Notes: a model not told the origin generated them from the letters alone. A stretch of DNA of 64,000 nt from Veillonella caviae (GCF_003992125.1 NZ_RQUY01000010.1:1-64000), one strand, 5' to 3'; counted from the stretch's first letter, positions 27,430-36,853 are shown. Made by a program: numbers and translations.

Positions 27430-28050
27430 ATGAATTTATTAGAATGCAGTGTAAAAGACTTTGTAGCTGCTACAGCATCAAAAGAACCAACACCAGGCGG
27501 TGGGGCTATTGCGGCATTGACTGCGGCGACTGGTGTAGCATTGGCCGAAATGGTAGCTAATTTAACCTTTGATAAAAAAGGTTATGAAGATGTGCAAAGC
27601 GACATGAAGGTCTTACAAGAGCAGGCTGCAACTATTAGAGAAGAGGCATTAGCATTGGTACAAGCTGATGCGAATGTATTTAATACATTTATGGATGCTC
27701 TTGGATTGCCAAAAAATACAGATGCGGAAAAAGCTAAACGTACAGAAGCATTACAACAAGCCTATAAAGATGCTGCTAATGTGCCTTTGAAAATTGGTAA
27801 AATTAGCTATGGTATATTTGATTTAGCCTATGAAGCCGTTACAAAAGGAAATAAGAACCTCATTACAGATGGCGCTATTGCTGCTATTAATGCACGGGCG
27901 GCTGTTAAATCTGCATTTCTCAACGTTCGGATTAATTTGGCTGGGATTAAAGATGCGAATTTTGTTGAAGAAATCAATAGTTATATGAATGATGTGGAAT
28001 CTCAATTAGATAAACGAGAAGAAGAAATTCTTAAATTTTGCAAATTCTAA
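27430..28050 (+). CDS. Cyclodeaminase/cyclohydrolase family protein (FchA-like)
   Basis: 206-aa all-helical protein like formiminotetrahydrofolate cyclodeaminase and the C-terminal half of FTCD. The start motif FVAATASKEPTPGGGAIAAL is the family hallmark (P-T-P-G-G-G). It would convert 5-formimino-THF to 5,10-methenyl-THF, or act as a methenyl-THF cyclohydrolase; sequence alone does not separate these. Placement after fhs supports one-carbon folate metabolism. Shine-Dalgarno AGGAGAG before ATG. Confidence 0.85.
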   Translation: MNLLECSVKDFVAATASKEPTPGGGAIAALTAATGVALAEMVANLTFDKKGYEDVQSDMKVLQEQAATIREEALALVQADANVFNTFMDALGLPKNTDAEKAKRTEALQQAYKDAANVPLKIGKISYGIFDLAYEAVTKGNKNLITDGAIAAINARAAVKSAFLNVRINLAGIKDANFVEEINSYMNDVESQLDKREEEILKFCKF

Positions 28051-28056
28051 TTGTTA

Positions 28057-28100
28057 AAATCCGAACAATACGATAAAATAAATAAGTAATGTTTGTGGAT
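28057..28100. promoter_or_regulatory. PurBox pair upstream of the purine permease
   Basis: 28057-28069 matches the Bacillus PurBox AWWWCCGAACWWT at all 13 positions. A degenerate box on the opposite strand (28088-28100) lies 18 bp away. PurR of Firmicutes binds two inverted boxes at about this spacing. The site lies 19-62 bp before the permease start. Confidence 0.5.
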
Positions 28101-28118
28101 TTTATATAGGAGTACATC

Positions 28119-29441
28119 ATGACAGAACAAAAGAATACTGTTGACAGTATGTTGCCTGTGCCGAAGCTGTTTGCCTATGGCTTACAACACGTATTGGCTA
28201 TGTATGCAGGGGCCGTAGCTGTGCCGATTATTATTGCACAAGCTATGAATTTACCTGTAGAGGATTTAATTCGTTTAATTACGGCAGATTTATTCACTTG
28301 TGGTATTGCTACATTGATCCAAAGTCTTGGATTTGGTAATATCGGTGGACGTATTCCGATGATTCAAGGTGTAACTTTTGCCGCTGTAGGTCCGATGGCG
28401 ATGATTGGTGCGCAACACGGTATGACCGCTATTTATGGTGCTATTATTGTTGCTGGTCTTTTTACATTCCTCGTAGCGCCATTCTTCAGTCGTTTGATTC
28501 GTTTATTTCCTCCTGTTGTAACAGGGACAATCATTACGATTATCGGCATTAATTTGATGCCCGTGGCGGTAAAATGGATGGGTGGCGGTGTAGGTAATCC
28601 TAACTTTGGTAGCTTTACTAATATTGGGCTTGGCTTTATTACCTTTCTTATCGTAGTATTTACTCATCGTTTTGCGAAAGGCTTTGTAGGAAACCTATCG
28701 GTCCTCATTGGTTTGATTGCTGGTACTGTTATTGCTATGGCAATGGGGGTTACTAATTTTAATGAAGTCGGAAAAGCTCATTGGATTTCTGTTATTGAAC
28801 CATTCTATTTTGGGTTGCCAACCTTTGATTGGGCTTCCGTATTATCTATGATTGTAGTTATGCTTGTAGTTATGGTTGAAACTACTGGTGATAGTATTGC
28901 TATTGGTGAAATCGTAGATAAAAAAATCGGTCGTAAAGAATTGGCATCTATCATTCGTGCCGATGGTTTATCTACTGTGATTGGCGGTATCTTGAACAGC
29001 TTTCCATATACTGCATTTGCTCAAAACGTAGGTCTTATTGCAGTAACACAAGTAAAGAGCCGTTTTGTTGTAGCTGCATCTGGAGTCATTTTAATCTTAT
29101 TAGGTTTATTTCCTAAACTAGCTGCTATCGTAGCATGTATTCCTAATGCCGTACTTGGCGGTGCTGGTATTGCTATGTTTGGCATGATTATTGCTAGCGG
29201 TATTCGATCTTTAGGTAAAGTATCATTTGATAACAACCATAACTTGATGCTCGTTGCTATCAGTATTGGTGTTTCTATGATTCCATTGGCAGCACCTAAT
29301 TTTTATGATCAATTCCCTACATGGGCACAAATCTTGTTAAAATCAGGTATTACTTTTGGCAGTGTGATGGCGATATTCCTTAATCTCTTATTTAATGGTC
29401 TTAGTCAAGGCGATGAATTTGAAAGTATAGGTCGCCGCTAG
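28119..29441 (+). CDS. NCS2 family xanthine/uracil permease
   Basis: 440-aa nucleobase:cation symporter with 12-14 hydrophobic segments. GLQHVLAMYAGAVAVPIII opens the protein. The substrate-site motif VETTGDSIAIGEI and NSFPYTAFAQNVGL are more like xanthine carriers (PbuX/XanQ, Q-N-V-G) than UraA. It probably imports xanthine or another purine. The upstream PurBox pair supports purine-responsive control. Shine-Dalgarno TAGGAGT. Confidence 0.88.
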   Translation: MTEQKNTVDSMLPVPKLFAYGLQHVLAMYAGAVAVPIIIAQAMNLPVEDLIRLITADLFTCGIATLIQSLGFGNIGGRIPMIQGVTFAAVGPMAMIGAQHGMTAIYGAIIVAGLFTFLVAPFFSRLIRLFPPVVTGTIITIIGINLMPVAVKWMGGGVGNPNFGSFTNIGLGFITFLIVVFTHRFAKGFVGNLSVLIGLIAGTVIAMAMGVTNFNEVGKAHWISVIEPFYFGLPTFDWASVLSMIVVMLVVMVETTGDSIAIGEIVDKKIGRKELASIIRADGLSTVIGGILNSFPYTAFAQNVGLIAVTQVKSRFVVAASGVILILLGLFPKLAAIVACIPNAVLGGAGIAMFGMIIASGIRSLGKVSFDNNHNLMLVAISIGVSMIPLAAPNFYDQFPTWAQILLKSGITFGSVMAIFLNLLFNGLSQGDEFESIGRR

Positions 29442-29482
29442 TTTTAAAACTATATATACCATTAACTGGTGCTTTCACAAGA

Positions 29483-29506
29483 AGGGGCTGTTTTATTACA
29501 GCCCCT
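29483..29506 (+). terminator. Hairpin after the purine permease
   Basis: Perfect 9-bp stem AGGGGCTGT (29483-29491) / ACAGCCCCT (29498-29506), loop TTTATT. The T-tract is poor (GTTATAG). Confidence 0.6.
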
Positions 29507-29528
29507 GTTATAGTTCCATGGACTTTCG

Positions 29529-29557
29529 TTGACAAAATGATGGTATTCTTATATAAT
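29529..29557 (+). promoter_or_regulatory. Consensus sigma-70 promoter of greA-lysS
   Basis: -35 TTGACA (29529-29534), exactly 17 bp, then -10 TATAAT (29552-29557): full consensus. Predicted start near 29564, giving an 83-nt leader. Confidence 0.85.
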
Positions 29558-29584
29558 TGACTAGAAAATTTGAAGACGAAAGAT

Positions 29585-29615
29585 AAGGTGTCATCGTATT
29601 GTGGCACTTTTTCTT
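29585..29615 (+). terminator. Terminator-like hairpin in the greA leader
   Basis: AAGGTGTCA (29585-29593) pairs with TGGCACTTT (29602-29610) with two G-U pairs, followed by TTCTTATT. It lies between the promoter and greA, so it could act as an attenuator. Confidence 0.5.
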
Positions 29616-29646
29616 ATTATTTATACGTAGAAAGAGTGGGGTACCC

Positions 29647-30120
29647 ATGGCAGACGTAAAAGAAACATTACTTACCGCCGAAGGTTTGAAGAAATTAGAA
29701 GAAGAGCTTGCGTATTATAAATCTGTACGCCGTATCGAGGTGTCTCAACGCATTAAGACTGCTATCGAATATGGTGATATTAGCGAAAACTCCGAATATG
29801 ATGATGCTAAAAATGAACAAGCTTTCATCGAAGGTCACATTTCTGAATTAGAAAATAAAATTAACACAGCAAAAATTATTGATGAATCTGTAAAAGGTGA
29901 TGTTGTATCTGTAGGTAGCAAAGTAACTGTACTAGATACTATGTATAATGATGAATTAGAATATGTTATCGTTGGTTCCTCTGAAGCGGATCCTTTTAAT
30001 AATCGCATTTCTAATGAATCTCCTGTAGGTAGAGCAATTTTGGGAAAACGTAAAGGCGATGAAGTAGAAGTAACTACTCCAGATGGTCCTGTAACGTTCA
30101 AAGTGTTAGCAATCCAATAA
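29647..30120 (+). CDS. greA: Transcription elongation factor GreA
   Basis: 157 aa, normal GreA length. The N-terminal antiparallel coiled coil carries the acidic tip [16 protein letters not shown] that reaches into the RNA polymerase channel to promote transcript cleavage. The C-terminal FKBP-like domain ends with [21 protein letters not shown]. The frame is open back to 29599, but homology starts at [13 protein letters not shown], so ATG 29647 is chosen. lysS starts 25 nt later, a common pairing. Confidence 0.95.
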   Translation: MADVKETLLTAEGLKKLEEELAYYKSVRRIEVSQRIKTAIEYGDISENSEYDDAKNEQAFIEGHISELENKINTAKIIDESVKGDVVSVGSKVTVLDTMYNDELEYVIVGSSEADPFNNRISNESPVGRAILGKRKGDEVEVTTPDGPVTFKVLAIQ

Positions 30121-30145
30121 TTTAACCAAAAGAAGAGGCGATACC

Positions 30146-31666
30146 ATGAGTGAAGAACTTAAAAATACCCAAGAAGAATTAAATGATCAAATGCAAATTC
30201 GCCGCGATAAATTGGCTCAATATGAAGCGGATGGCATTTATCCATTCGGTGAACGCTTTATCGTAAAGGATTATGCAAAGGACATTAAAGATGACTTTAT
30301 CAACTACGATAATCAACCAGTAGTTGTAGCTGGTCGTTTGATGACTATGCGTTCTCATGGCAAAACAGCATTTGCTAATATTCGCGATTTGTCTGGTGAT
30401 ATTCAAGTATATTTCCGCAAAGACGTACTTGGTGAAGATAATTATAAATACGTAAAAATGCTTGATATTGGTGATATCATCGGTATTGAAGGTCACGTAT
30501 TTAAAACACATATGGGCGAAACTACTATTAAAGTAAATAAATTGACACTATTGTCTAAAGCATTGCGTCCATTACCTGAAAAATGGCATGGTTTGAAGGA
30601 TACTGAACTTCGCTACCGTCAACGTTATGTAGATTTAATCGTAAATCCAGAAGTGCGTGATACATTTGTTAAACGTACTAAAATCGTGGCGAAAGTGCGT
30701 GAATATTTGAATGGACAAAACTTCATGGAAGTAGAAACACCTATGATGCATGCTATTCCTGGTGGTGCTGCAGCCCGCCCATTCATTACTCATCACAATG
30801 CGCTTGATATCGATATTTACATGCGTATTTCTCCAGAGTTATATTTGAAACGCCTTATCGTAGGTGGTTTAGAGCGCGTATATGAAATTAACCGTTCTTT
30901 CCGTAATGAAGGTATTGATAATCGTCATAATCCAGAATTTACGATGATGGAATCTTACCAAGCTTATGGTAACTACGAAGATGTAATTCGTTTAACAGAA
31001 AATATCGTATCTTACTGTGCAAAAGAAGTATTAGGTACGACTAAAATCAATTACCAAGGTACTGAAATCGATTTGACTCCACCTTGGAATCGTATCACTA
31101 TGCAAGAAGGTATCAAAAAATACACTGGCGAAGATTTCGATGCTATTGAAACATTGGAAGAAGCTCGTGCTATTGCGGATCGCTTGAATGTAGAATACGG
31201 TGCTGGCGATGGCATTGGTAAAATTATGAATGCTTGCTTTGAAGATTATGTAGAAGAAAATTTGATTCAACCAACCTTCGTCTATGGTCATCCAAAAGAG
31301 ATTTCTCCTTTGGCAAAATTGAACCGTGAAAAACCGTTAACAACAGAACGATTTGAAGCATTTATTTATGGTCGTGAATTGGCCAATGGATTCTCCGAGT
31401 TAAATGACCCAATCGATCAAAAAGAACGATTTGAAGCACAGTTGAAAGAACGTGAAGCTGGTGACGATGAAGCACATCGTATGGATAATGATTATGTAAC
31501 TGCGTTGGAATATGGTTTGCCACCAACAGCAGGTCTTGGCATTGGTATCGATCGCCTTGTTATGTTCTTAACCGATTCCGCATCCATTCGTGATGTATTA
31601 TTATTCCCATTGATGAAACCAGAAGTACAAAAAGTGCAAGAACAAGAAGAACTTGGTGCTGAATAG
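30146..31666 (+). CDS. lysS: Lysyl-tRNA synthetase, class II
   Basis: 506 aa. OB-fold anticodon domain (residues about 60-150) and class II catalytic core. Motif 2 is [20 protein letters not shown] and motif 3 is [13 protein letters not shown]; also [21 protein letters not shown]. It charges tRNA-Lys. Co-transcribed with greA from the strong upstream promoter. Shine-Dalgarno AGAGGCG. Confidence 0.97.
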   Translation: MSEELKNTQEELNDQMQIRRDKLAQYEADGIYPFGERFIVKDYAKDIKDDFINYDNQPVVVAGRLMTMRSHGKTAFANIRDLSGDIQVYFRKDVLGEDNYKYVKMLDIGDIIGIEGHVFKTHMGETTIKVNKLTLLSKALRPLPEKWHGLKDTELRYRQRYVDLIVNPEVRDTFVKRTKIVAKVREYLNGQNFMEVETPMMHAIPGGAAARPFITHHNALDIDIYMRISPELYLKRLIVGGLERVYEINRSFRNEGIDNRHNPEFTMMESYQAYGNYEDVIRLTENIVSYCAKEVLGTTKINYQGTEIDLTPPWNRITMQEGIKKYTGEDFDAIETLEEARAIADRLNVEYGAGDGIGKIMNACFEDYVEENLIQPTFVYGHPKEISPLAKLNREKPLTTERFEAFIYGRELANGFSELNDPIDQKERFEAQLKEREAGDDEAHRMDNDYVTALEYGLPPTAGLGIGIDRLVMFLTDSASIRDVLLFPLMKPEVQKVQEQEELGAE

Positions 31667-31694
31667 TATATAAACTAGTTGGTATAAAACTATT

Positions 31695-31785
31695 AAAACG
31701 TCTATAGTCTAGATTCTGTTTACTAATATTAGCTTTGTTAAAGTCTAATGTTGGTGAGGCGGAGAAGGGCTATAGGCGTTTTTAT
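31695..31785 (+). terminator. Large stem-loop terminator after lysS
   Basis: Outer 13-bp stem AAAACGTCTATAG (31695-31707) / CTATAGGCGTTTT (31770-31782) with one G-U, followed by T. The 62-nt loop has further small inverted repeats (e.g. CTAATATTAG). Much larger than the other terminators here. Confidence 0.6.
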
Positions 31786-31935
31786 ATTTATTTAGAAGGG
31801 GATATAGCTTGGTATAAACTTATAAATAAAATTTATAAACAAATAAAAAAGAATATATGATTAAAAGTCATTTGAATAATACAAAATACAAAATATGTAT
31901 AGTTAAGCACTATTAAATATGGTCTAAACATGTTA

Positions 31936-31987
31936 ATATGGACGTGAAGATAAGAATATTTCCCATTTACAGACGCGTCCATATAAT
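31936..31987. promoter_or_regulatory. Inverted repeat with -10 upstream of the ornithine decarboxylase
   Basis: Perfect 9-bp arms ATATGGACG (31936-31944) and CGTCCATAT (31976-31984), 31 bp apart. TATAAT (31982-31987) overlaps the right arm. No good -35, consistent with a regulated promoter. About 90 nt before the gene. Confidence 0.4.
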
Positions 31988-32078
31988 GAGGGATCTCATC
32001 GAAAAAATTAATATATTGTTAGTATATTATTGAGTAATAAAAGAAAAGTTAAAGTTGTTTATTTGGGAGGAATACATT

Positions 32079-34253
32079 ATGAAACACATGAAAGTTGCTT
32101 TTTCCCATAAAGCGCAGTTTTATTTTGGCTCTTTGGAGGGGCGTGAAAGCGTTGATTTGAGTCAGACTGATTTTACTGATGTAGGGGCTATTGTGATTAG
32201 CGAGTCTGATACAGCTGTTTTAGAAAACGAATTAGTTCGCTCTTTTGGAATTCCTGTATTTTTAGTAGTATTTGATCAATCTGCTAACGTAGAGTCCTTT
32301 GTAGGTAAAGTAGAGCGTGTAATTGATGGCTCCACTACTAACTTTGATTTATATAAACGTCAAATTGAAGCGGCGGCAGCTAATTATGAAAAATCTATGT
32401 TGCCACCATTCTTTAGAGCGTTAGCTGATTATGTAGAAGATGGAAACTCCCAGTTTGACTGCCCAGGTCACCAAGGGGGTCAATTCTTCTGTAAACATCC
32501 AGCTGGCCGTGCGTTTTATGATTTCTATGGTGAAAATGTATTCCGCTCAGATCTTTGTAATGCAGATGTCAAGTTAGGGGATCTTTTAATTCACGAAGGA
32601 TATGCTTGTGAAGCACAACAACATGCAGCACAAGTGTATAATGCGGATAAAACATATTTCGTATTAAATGGCACTTCATCATCTAACAAGGTTGTGCTTA
32701 ATGCATTGCTTACACCTGGTGATATTATTCTATATGATCGCAATAATCATAAATCTATTTGCCATGGCGCCCTCGTTCAATCAGGCGCTACTCCAGTTTA
32801 CTTAGAAACGGCACGCAATCCATTTGGATCTATCGGTGGCATTTTAGAACACTGCTTTGATGAACAGTATATTCGGAATTTAGTTGCTGAAAAAGATCCT
32901 GAAAAATCGAAAGCACAACGCCCAATTCGACTTGCTGTTATTCAATTAGGCACTTATGATGGTACCATTTACAATGCACGTCAAGTAGTAGATAAAATTG
33001 GACATTTGTGCGATTATATTTTCTTTGATTCTGCATGGGTAGGATATGAACAATTTATCCCTATGATGAAAGATTGTAGTCCACTGCTTCTTGAATTAGG
33101 TCCAAATGATCCTGGTATTCTAGTGTCTCAATCGGTACATAAACAGCAAGCTGGGTTCTCTCAAACATCTCAAATTCATAAAAAAGATAAGCATATTAAA
33201 GGGCAAGATCGTTATGTAAACCATAAGCGTCTTAATAACTCTTTTATGATGCATGCTTCTACATCTCCTTTCTATCCATTATTTGCATCCCTAGATATTA
33301 ATGCCAAAATCCATGAAGGTGAAGCAGGTAAAAAATTGTGGGTAGATTGTGTAGAAACTGTTATCGATGCTCGTAAATCGGTTTTAAAACATTGTAAATA
33401 TCTTCGTCCATTAGTGCCTCCAATTGTACATGGTAAAAAATGGGAAGATGGGGACACGAAAGAAATGGCTCAAGATGTTGATTACTTCGCATTTGAACCA
33501 GGTGCAAAATGGCACTCTTTCCAAGGTTATGGAAAAGGTCAATATTTTATCGACCCTTGCAAATTCCAGTTGATTACACCAGGTATTAATGTAGAAACTG
33601 GAGAATATGAAGATTTTGGTATTCATGCTAATATTTTGGCAAACTATTTACGTGAAAATGGTATCATTCCAGAAAAATGTGATTTGAATACTATTCTATT
33701 CTTAATGACGCCTGCTGAATCCAAAACCAAAATGGATGATTTAGTTGCTCAACTCTGCAGATTTGAACGTCTTATTGAGGAAGACGCACCAATGCAAGAT
33801 GTATTGCCTTCCATTTATTACAACAATTTAGATAAATATAAAGGTTATCACATCCGTCAATTATGCCAAGAAATGCATGATTTCTACAAAGATAGAAATG
33901 TAAGTACTTTACAACAACGTCTATTCTTACATGATTACTTACCAGAATATGTAATGAACCCACAAGAAGCTAATTTCGAATTCCAACGTGGTAAAGGTGA
34001 ATTGGTTCCATTAAGTGAAGCGGAAGGTCGTATTGCACTAGAAGGTGCCTTACCATATCCACCAGGCGTATTGTGTGTACAACCAGGTGAACGTTGGTCT
34101 CGTACCGCTTGTGACTATTTCTTAGCACTAGAAGAGGGTATTAATAAATTGCCAGGCTTTGCTCCAGAAATTCAGGGGGTATATATTACCGAACAACCTG
34201 ATGGGTCGAAAAAAGCCTTTGGTTATGTATTGAAAAAAGAATTTGAAAAATAA
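32079..34253 (+). CDS. speF: Inducible-type ornithine decarboxylase
   Basis: 724-aa fold-type I PLP decarboxylase converting ornithine to putrescine and CO2. N-terminal wing/response-regulator-like domain (1-105), PLP core with FDCPGHQGG, HPAGRAFYDFYGENVFR, NNHKSICHGAL and the PLP Lys in SVHKQQAGFSQTSQ at K355, the same number as I recall for E. coli SpeF/SpeC. The motifs fit ornithine over lysine or arginine enzymes. potE follows, as in acid-stress speF-potE operons: it consumes a proton and exports putrescine. GGGAGGA sets ATG 32079 over the in-frame start at 32055. Confidence 0.9.
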   Translation: MKHMKVAFSHKAQFYFGSLEGRESVDLSQTDFTDVGAIVISESDTAVLENELVRSFGIPVFLVVFDQSANVESFVGKVERVIDGSTTNFDLYKRQIEAAAANYEKSMLPPFFRALADYVEDGNSQFDCPGHQGGQFFCKHPAGRAFYDFYGENVFRSDLCNADVKLGDLLIHEGYACEAQQHAAQVYNADKTYFVLNGTSSSNKVVLNALLTPGDIILYDRNNHKSICHGALVQSGATPVYLETARNPFGSIGGILEHCFDEQYIRNLVAEKDPEKSKAQRPIRLAVIQLGTYDGTIYNARQVVDKIGHLCDYIFFDSAWVGYEQFIPMMKDCSPLLLELGPNDPGILVSQSVHKQQAGFSQTSQIHKKDKHIKGQDRYVNHKRLNNSFMMHASTSPFYPLFASLDINAKIHEGEAGKKLWVDCVETVIDARKSVLKHCKYLRPLVPPIVHGKKWEDGDTKEMAQDVDYFAFEPGAKWHSFQGYGKGQYFIDPCKFQLITPGINVETGEYEDFGIHANILANYLRENGIIPEKCDLNTILFLMTPAESKTKMDDLVAQLCRFERLIEEDAPMQDVLPSIYYNNLDKYKGYHIRQLCQEMHDFYKDRNVSTLQQRLFLHDYLPEYVMNPQEANFEFQRGKGELVPLSEAEGRIALEGALPYPPGVLCVQPGERWSRTACDYFLALEEGINKLPGFAPEIQGVYITEQPDGSKKAFGYVLKKEFEK

Positions 34254-34261
34254 TTATTCTG

Positions 34262-34279
34262 GCCGAGCTTCGGCTCGGC
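34262..34279 (+). promoter_or_regulatory. UUCG-capped hairpin between speF and potE
   Basis: GCCGAGC-TTCG-GCTCGGC (34262-34279): a perfect 7-bp GC-rich stem with the very stable UUCG tetraloop, no U-tract after it. It probably protects or processes the mRNA, or gives partial termination. Confidence 0.65.
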
Positions 34280-34312
34280 TAGATATCATTTATGGAAAAG
34301 GTGACATGAATT

Positions 34313-35632
34313 ATGAGTACTAGTAAAAATAAAATGTCTGTATTACAGCTAACCATACTAACCGCTGTTAATATGATGGGCTCCGGCATTATTATGTTAC
34401 CTACGAAATTAGCAGAGGTTGGTGCGTTATCTATCGTATCTTGGCTGATTACTGCCGTAGGTTCTATGTGCTTGGCTTATGCATTTGCTAAATGTGGTAT
34501 GTACAGTAAAAAAGGCGGTGGCATGGGTGGCTACGCAGACTATTCCTTTGGTAAAGCAGGGAATTTTATGGCCAATTATACATATGGGGTTTCTCTGTTA
34601 ATTGCTAATATTGCTATTGCAATTTCTGCAGTTGGTTATGCGGCGACTTTTTTGGATGCTGAATTGACACCACTCATGACTTGTATTTATACGATTATTA
34701 CATTATGGTTGGCAACGGTGCTAAATTTTGGTGGTGCTAGTATTACTGGTCGCGTATCGAGCTTTACTGTATGGGGGGTTATTGCTCCTGTACTAGTTAT
34801 TAGTACATTGGGTTGGGCTTATTTTTCTGCAGATATGTATACAGCTAACTGGAATGTTCACAATATGCCTTTTATGGAAGCGGCTACTAATTCTATTGCA
34901 ATGACCTTGTGGGCCTTTCTAGGACTCGAATCTGCTTGTGCTAATGCGGATGCCGTAGATAATCCTGAAAAGAATGTACCTAAAGCTGTACTTGGTGGAA
35001 CATTAGGTGCTGCTGCTATTTATATTGTATCTACTAATATGATTTTTGGTATTGTTTCAGCTAATGAATTGGTGAACAGTAATGCGCCATTTGGTTTGGC
35101 ATTTGCTTCTATGTTTAACTCTACCATTGGTAAAGTTGTCATGGGTCTTATGGTAATGTCTTGTTTTGGCTCCTTGTTGGGGTGGCAATTTACCATTGCC
35201 AATGTTTTCAAAGGTGCTGCTGACGAAGGATATTTCCCTAAATTATTTAGTAAAATTACATCTAAAGAGGCTCCAGTAGTAGGCATGGTTACTATTACTA
35301 TTATGCAATCTTTTATGAGTTTGATGACAATTAGTCCTTCTTTAAGCGAACAGTTTGAAACTCTTGTAAACCTTGCAGTAGTAACTAATATTATTCCTTA
35401 TTTATTATCTATGGGTGCCATTATTGTATTGATGAAAGCAGCAAAACGGACTGGTACAGAATTGAAATCTACAACATTGATTGCTTTTGTCGGTTCTTTG
35501 TATAGCTTATACGCTCTCTATGCATCTGGTTTTGAGGCTATGACATATGGTTCTATCGTAACCTTTGCAGGTTGGACCTTGTACGGCTTTGTATCTGATC
35601 GATTTGATTTAGAGCAGAATATTGGTAAATAA
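34313..35632 (+). CDS. potE: Putrescine-ornithine antiporter
   Basis: 439-aa APC-superfamily carrier with about 12 hydrophobic segments. The start MSVLQLTILTAVNMMGSGIIM...LPTKLAEVG and GGGMGGYADYSFGKAGNFMANYTYG are nearly those of E. coli PotE. It exchanges internal putrescine for external ornithine, and with the upstream decarboxylase forms a pH-homeostasis and energy couple. Starts 59 nt after speF, past a stable hairpin; terminator follows. Confidence 0.92.
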   Translation: MSTSKNKMSVLQLTILTAVNMMGSGIIMLPTKLAEVGALSIVSWLITAVGSMCLAYAFAKCGMYSKKGGGMGGYADYSFGKAGNFMANYTYGVSLLIANIAIAISAVGYAATFLDAELTPLMTCIYTIITLWLATVLNFGGASITGRVSSFTVWGVIAPVLVISTLGWAYFSADMYTANWNVHNMPFMEAATNSIAMTLWAFLGLESACANADAVDNPEKNVPKAVLGGTLGAAAIYIVSTNMIFGIVSANELVNSNAPFGLAFASMFNSTIGKVVMGLMVMSCFGSLLGWQFTIANVFKGAADEGYFPKLFSKITSKEAPVVGMVTITIMQSFMSLMTISPSLSEQFETLVNLAVVTNIIPYLLSMGAIIVLMKAAKRTGTELKSTTLIAFVGSLYSLYALYASGFEAMTYGSIVTFAGWTLYGFVSDRFDLEQNIGK

Positions 35633-35644
35633 TATATCTATTGT

Positions 35645-35672
35645 AAAAGAGGCGCATTGGCGCCTCTTTTCG
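35645..35672 (+). terminator. Terminator after potE
   Basis: Perfect 11-bp stem AAAAGAGGCGC (35645-35655) / GCGCCTCTTTT (35660-35670), loop ATTG. Confidence 0.92.
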
Positions 35673-35729
35673 CATTATACTGCAAGGTGGTGTATAATAA
35701 AGAAACAGACTTGAAGAAAGGAGATTATT

Positions 35730-36683
35730 ATGGATATATTAGGCGCAAGGCGTTCTATTGAACAAAAACTATTGATGCAGTCCGTAGCACTTATGTCCTT
35801 AGTGGCTATTAGTGGTACTATTATGGGGGTTATAACCGGTTCCAGTGCAGTACTACTAGATGGGGTATTCTCCTTTGTAGATGTAATTATAAAAATCATG
35901 ATGCTTATGACTGCCAAGCTTGTGGCAAGGGAGACGAGTAAACGATTCCAATTTGGATACTGGCAGTTTGAACCTCTTGTACTTGCTGTAGAAGGTTTTT
36001 TCATATTACTCATAGTGGTGTATGCCCTGTTTAGTGGTGTCACAGATTTGCTTAATGGAGGACGTCATGTAGATTTTGGGCCAGCCATATATTATGCGGT
36101 ATTTTTTACTATTGCTGATACGGCATATTATCTCTATGTAAAGCGAGTCAATAAAAGCTTACAGTCGAATCTTATTAAATTTGATAATGTAAGTTGGTAT
36201 GTAGATGCATGGCTAGAAGCAGCTATTCTGATTAGTTTCATTGCAGCTATACTTCTAGAAGGGACGGCATATGAGCACTGGGCGGTTTATATTGACCCTA
36301 TTGTGTTAATCGTGTTGGCATTGCAAATGGTTCCATCTGTTATTGAAATTTTAGTGCCCTCTACAAAACAAATCCTTGGGTGGGCACCTACATCATTACA
36401 TAATGAAGTGCAAGAAATAATGGATCGATTTATGGAGAAGTATTCTTTTAAAGATTATGTGACGAGCGTACAAATATATGGGAATACGCGTATCATTGAA
36501 ATCGATATTTTAGTTAGAAAGAATTTTCCATATCAATCTATTGCAGAATTAGATGCTATTCGTAATGAAATCGATGAAGAAATTGGTGGAAATCCTACGG
36601 AAAAATGGGTTACTATATCTTTTACGGGTACTCGTAAATGGATGGCAAAAGACTATTTACTCGATGAAGAAGATGATGATTAA
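35730..36683 (+). CDS. Cation diffusion facilitator (CDF) family transporter
   Basis: 317-aa inner-membrane carrier: about six hydrophobic segments (20-210) then a soluble C-terminal domain (about 225-310). The TM2 site is LLDGVFSFVDV (D-x5-D) and the TM5 site is VDAWLEA (D-x3-E), where classical Zn2+ CDFs have H-x3-D. The metal is therefore uncertain; a divergent CDF subgroup is likely. It would export a divalent cation with H+ exchange. Single gene between two terminators; Shine-Dalgarno AAGGAG. Confidence 0.82.
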   Translation: MDILGARRSIEQKLLMQSVALMSLVAISGTIMGVITGSSAVLLDGVFSFVDVIIKIMMLMTAKLVARETSKRFQFGYWQFEPLVLAVEGFFILLIVVYALFSGVTDLLNGGRHVDFGPAIYYAVFFTIADTAYYLYVKRVNKSLQSNLIKFDNVSWYVDAWLEAAILISFIAAILLEGTAYEHWAVYIDPIVLIVLALQMVPSVIEILVPSTKQILGWAPTSLHNEVQEIMDRFMEKYSFKDYVTSVQIYGNTRIIEIDILVRKNFPYQSIAELDAIRNEIDEEIGGNPTEKWVTISFTGTRKWMAKDYLLDEEDDD

Positions 36684-36740
36684 TGGATGAAACTTTAATC
36701 AATTCATATGTATGGAGATAGTACAATTTTATATATAATA

Positions 36741-36790
36741 AAGACGATTCATGCTCTATTTAGTAGATAGATAATGAATCGTCTTTGGTT
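36741..36790 (+). terminator. Terminator after the CDF gene
   Basis: Perfect 12-bp stem AAGACGATTCAT (36741-36752) / ATGAATCGTCTT (36774-36785). The T-tract is interrupted (TGGTTTTG). Confidence 0.75.
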
Positions 36791-36853
36791 TTGTGGTATA
36801 CTTAACAGTATTGAAATACTAATTTGTCCGTCATACTAGAAGAGGCTGATACT

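Larger units (their letters stand above)
31667..32078. other. 412-bp intergenic region between lysS and the ornithine decarboxylase gene
   Basis: Contains the large terminator-like structure at 31695-31785, an AT-rich stretch without recognised features, then an inverted repeat with an overlapping -10 (31936-31987). No coding frame is convincing. Confidence 0.6.

Noticed and set aside
25471-29484. Shared 16-mer GTGCTTTCAyAAGAAG in two intergenic regions (25471-25486 and 29469-29484)
   Set aside because: The copies differ by one base, but pairs this similar are expected by chance in 64 kb, and no consistent placement relative to genes was seen.
36684-36853. T-box upstream of serS
   Set aside because: Only the strong terminator of the preceding CDF gene is seen; no specifier loop or antiterminator consensus.
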